Shown here: positions 61,951-64,000 of the stretch, piece by piece
Layout of the letters: every line of letters starts with the position of its first letter
Numbering within the stretch: the stretch's first letter is position 1
Source: Paenibacillus sp. SYP-B3998
GTDB lineage: Bacteria > Bacillota > Bacilli > Paenibacillales > NBRC-103111
Direction: 5' to 3'
Assembly: GCF_010820665.1 (NCBI RefSeq)
Contig: NZ_JAAIKC010000013.1
Location: 1 to 64,000 of the forward strand
Length of the DNA: 64,000 nt
Translations under genes and position numbers: made by a program
Notes under the pieces: generated by a model
What the model was told of the DNA's origin: nothing
Database searches by the model: none
The model's input: the letters and a program-made list of their open reading frames with translations, nothing else

Positions 61951-63111
61951 ATGCCAGATACACAAGTTCGCTCCGTTAAATCTACTGAAGGCGTAAATCG
62001 CCCTAAACGTTCATCAGGAAAAGTGCGCAGGTGGGGGCTATCGCTGCTTGCGGTGCTCCTTGTTGGAGTCATCATTTTCCTTCTTGTTCCTTCACCTATC
62101 GAACCAGTAAAATGGTTGGCGCCAACGGCCCCCTCTTTTCAGGAAGCGGGCCCTTGGAAACAGAACAACAAACTCAGCTCAGCTCAACTTATTACCGATG
62201 CCCCTAAATCCCCGGAATTCATTACATTTGATAAGGAGGGCCAGCTATATACAGGAGATTCGGACGGTAAAATTTATAAGGTTCCTTTCGATGCAGAGGG
62301 CAATCCGCAAAAGGCCCAAGTGTTTGCAGACACCAAAGGAACGCCAAATGGACTTAAATTCGATGCAAATGGCGATTTGATCGTTACTGATATCATGAAG
62401 GGATTGCTGTCTATAAAACCATCCGGGAGTATAGAGGTATTGGCCAATCAAGTGGACGGCAAGCCGATCTATTTGGCTAACGAGCTTGATATTGCCCGGG
62501 ACGGCTCCATTTATTTCTCTGACACCTCGAACTATGGTCGCGTGACTTTCAAAGAAATGGCCGAGAACAAGCCGCATGGACGTTTGCTGAAGTATGATCC
62601 AATGACCAAACAGACGACAGTCCTGTTTGAAGGTCTCTATTTTGCGAACGGGGTTGCCTTGTCTGCGGATGAAGATTTCGTACTTGTGGCAGAATCGTAT
62701 CATTATCAGTTGACCAGATACTGGCTCAAGGGTCCAAAGAAGGGGACATCTGATATTTTCGTTGACAATCTCGCAGGCTTTCCAGACAACATTACGCGTG
62801 ATGAGCAAGGTCATTTCTGGGTCGGGATCTTCACGAGTCGCATTTCTTTTGTAGATCAGATGCACCGCAACCCGTGGTTGGCAGGTACCATGGCCAAAAT
62901 CCCAGAGTCACTGCTTAGCGGCGCAAGCGCACCGGCGAAGCATGGGCTTGCTGTGGAGCTCAGCCCGCAGGGGGAGCTTATTGAAAGCTGGCACGATCCG
63001 GAAGGCTCACTGTATGGCGTAACTACGGCTGTAAACCATAACGGATATCTCTATATAGGAACAGCGCCAGGAGGCAGCGAAGGTGTTCGTCGTCTGCGTG
63101 TAACAAAATAA
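61951..63111 (+). CDS. Membrane-anchored SMP-30/gluconolactonase (strictosidine-synthase-like) beta-propeller
   Basis: A 386-residue protein with a basic N-terminus, one membrane helix at about 28-48, and a six-bladed propeller (FITFDKEGQLYTGDSDGKIY, NGLKFDANGDLIVTDIMKGL, NELDIARDGSIYFSDTSNYG, FANGVALSADEDFVLVAESY, GFPDNITRDEQGHFWVGI). Such enzymes hydrolyse lactones or related esters outside the membrane. ATG 61951 follows TAGGAGG by 8 bases; the frame extends upstream but that overlaps the MDR gene. Third gene of the TetR-controlled operon. Confidence 0.85.
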   Translation: MPDTQVRSVKSTEGVNRPKRSSGKVRRWGLSLLAVLLVGVIIFLLVPSPIEPVKWLAPTAPSFQEAGPWKQNNKLSSAQLITDAPKSPEFITFDKEGQLYTGDSDGKIYKVPFDAEGNPQKAQVFADTKGTPNGLKFDANGDLIVTDIMKGLLSIKPSGSIEVLANQVDGKPIYLANELDIARDGSIYFSDTSNYGRVTFKEMAENKPHGRLLKYDPMTKQTTVLFEGLYFANGVALSADEDFVLVAESYHYQLTRYWLKGPKKGTSDIFVDNLAGFPDNITRDEQGHFWVGIFTSRISFVDQMHRNPWLAGTMAKIPESLLSGASAPAKHGLAVELSPQGELIESWHDPEGSLYGVTTAVNHNGYLYIGTAPGGSEGVRRLRVTK

Positions 63112-63163
63112 TGCTGGAATCTGAAAGGGTTAAATCGGCGTCGCCATACCATAATAAAACATC

Positions 63164-63188
63164 GCAACCGTAAAGGTTGCTTTTTTTT
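63164..63188 (+). terminator. Terminator of the SDR-MDR-SMP30 operon
   Basis: GCAACC, loop GTAAA, GGTTGC, then eight T. It lies 52 bases after the stop. Confidence 0.88.
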
Positions 63189-63517
63189 ATTTGGTGGAAG
63201 ATATAGGAGGCTAACCCCCTAGTCCGCGTGGAGGGGCAATAAAATAAGCACACAGTGATTAGCTTTTATGCTAACTTGTATGATCTGTGTTATTTTTGAT
63301 ATCCGTCCGGAATTGAAGCTATTGAGATTAAGTACCCATTGTAATGGGGTTTAATGAATATGCGATGGGTGTAAGCATGGCGTTTGCGATCAAAAATTAC
63401 ACATCGAAAATCGTGGATAATTCAGGTTAAGTATGCGCTTTCAATGTGGGGGACAAGGGGTTTTACCTACCATCAAAAATGACATATTTACCGATGTATC
63501 ATTGTTAACTATTCTTA

Positions 63518-63531
63518 TGTAAACGCTATCA
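63518..63531 (+). promoter_or_regulatory. Perfect cre site (CcpA)
   Basis: TGTAAACGCTATCA matches the cre consensus TGWAANCGNTNWCA at all positions. It lies 80 bases before the start of a sugar permease gene, as expected for catabolite control. The rest of 63189-63590 shows no gene. Confidence 0.8.
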
Positions 63532-63610
63532 ATTTTCTGAATTTTCGAACCGAAGCGTTGAACGCACAATCTCAGACTAACAATTCACAGAAATAGGAGG
63601 AGGTGAAACG

Positions 63611-64000
63611 ATGCAGGTTACTCCAAGTATTATACAAGACAACGGGATTCCTAAAGTGAAACTGAAGGAAGAGAAGAATAATCTGAAGAAAAAGATTTTG
63701 AAGAACTGGGAACTATATATGTTCATATTACCTGCATTCCTGTACTTTCTTGTGTTCAGCTACGGGCCGATGTACGGCATACAAATCGCATTTAAAAACT
63801 TTGTTCCTACCCAAGGCATTCAAGGCAGTTCATGGGTTGGGTTCGACCATTTTACTCGATTCTTTAATTCTTACTATTTCTGGGATCTGATCTGGAACAC
63901 ACTTAGCATCAGTTTATATGAACTTGCGATTGGATTTCCGATTCCGATTATCCTAGCACTTGCTTTTAACGAAATTAAAGACGGTCTCTTCAAAAGAACC
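63611..64000 (+). CDS. Sugar ABC transporter permease, LplB/YteP type (partial, runs off the window)
   Basis: The first 130 residues: a charged cytoplasmic N-terminus, then WELYMFILPAFLYFLVFSYG, PMYGIQIAFKNF and WVGFDHFTRFF, the opening of LplB-type permeases that serve oligosaccharide importers. ATG follows AGGAGGAGGTG by 8 bases. The preceding cre site implies glucose repression. The 3' part and any partner genes are outside the window. Confidence 0.9.
   Translation, partial: MQVTPSIIQDNGIPKVKLKEEKNNLKKKILKNWELYMFILPAFLYFLVFSYGPMYGIQIAFKNFVPTQGIQGSSWVGFDHFTRFFNSYYFWDLIWNTLSISLYELAIGFPIPIILALAFNEIKDGLFKRT

Overview
The window reads as chromosome of a spore-forming, S-layer-bearing Gram-positive bacterium of the Bacillales, most likely Paenibacillus or a close relative (Cohnella, Brevibacillus type). 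This is inferred from a gerABC spore-germination operon, an SLH-domain surface protein, a bacilliredoxin domain (bacillithiol chemistry), strong AGGAGG-type ribosome sites, frequent GTG/TTG starts, a large 7TM hybrid histidine kinase and several carbohydrate or peptide ABC importers. No database search was possible; family names come from motifs read in the translations.

Layout. 1-3.6 kb: the end of an unidentified gene, a reverse-strand one-piece two-component protein (histidine kinase + receiver + LuxR HTH) and a secreted serine hydrolase. 4.1-6.9 kb: an iron-siderophore-type binding lipoprotein and an AraC regulator carrying a paralogous binding domain, each behind a Fur-box-like site. 7.1-12.3 kb: polysaccharide deacetylase, sugar-type ABC importer without ATPase, and an HlyD-like adaptor in one operon. 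12.6-14.3 kb: a reductase and its TetR regulator behind a perfect 19-bp dyad. 14.3-15.7 kb: methyltransferase and a truncated peptide-binding lipoprotein. 15.7-19.8 kb: a TrxB-bacilliredoxin fusion, an MFS exporter and a divergent LysR gene, edged by remnants of a second MFS gene and a second trxB. 20-27.8 kb: XRE-cupin regulator, cupin protein, complete Opp/Dpp importer and Xaa-Pro-type peptidase. 28.4-31.6 kb: a 7TM hybrid kinase with two kinase modules. 31.6-32.9 kb: VOC remnant and a sulfite-oxidase-like molybdoenzyme. 33-36.7 kb: gerABC (reverse).

37.1-44.5 kb is a catabolic block: rhamnulose-1-P aldolase/lactaldehyde dehydrogenase, a scar of deleted rhamnose genes, a DeoR regulator, lutABC and a GntR regulator. 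The first enzyme's lactate product is the Lut substrate, so the block could carry L-rhamnose carbon to pyruvate, but the kinase is destroyed here. 44.6-55 kb is a patchwork of single genes (ArsR+MFS, NAT, DUF proteins, nucleotidyltransferase, SelO, an internally deleted PLD protein) with several decayed genes and tRNA-Ala-like debris. 55.4-58.5 kb encodes an SLH protein with seven repeats of about 110 residues. 59.1-63.1 kb: a TetR gene divergent from an SDR-MDR-SMP30 operon with two kinds of dyad in the shared promoter region. The window ends in an LplB-type permease gene behind a perfect cre site.

The most unusual points are the TrxB-bacilliredoxin fusion that keeps an internal ribosome site, the remnants around it, the deletion scar joining two rhamnose-locus genes, the one-piece NarL-type two-component protein, and the tRNA-Ala-like remnants. 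I did not find a clearly new multi-gene defence or mobile system.
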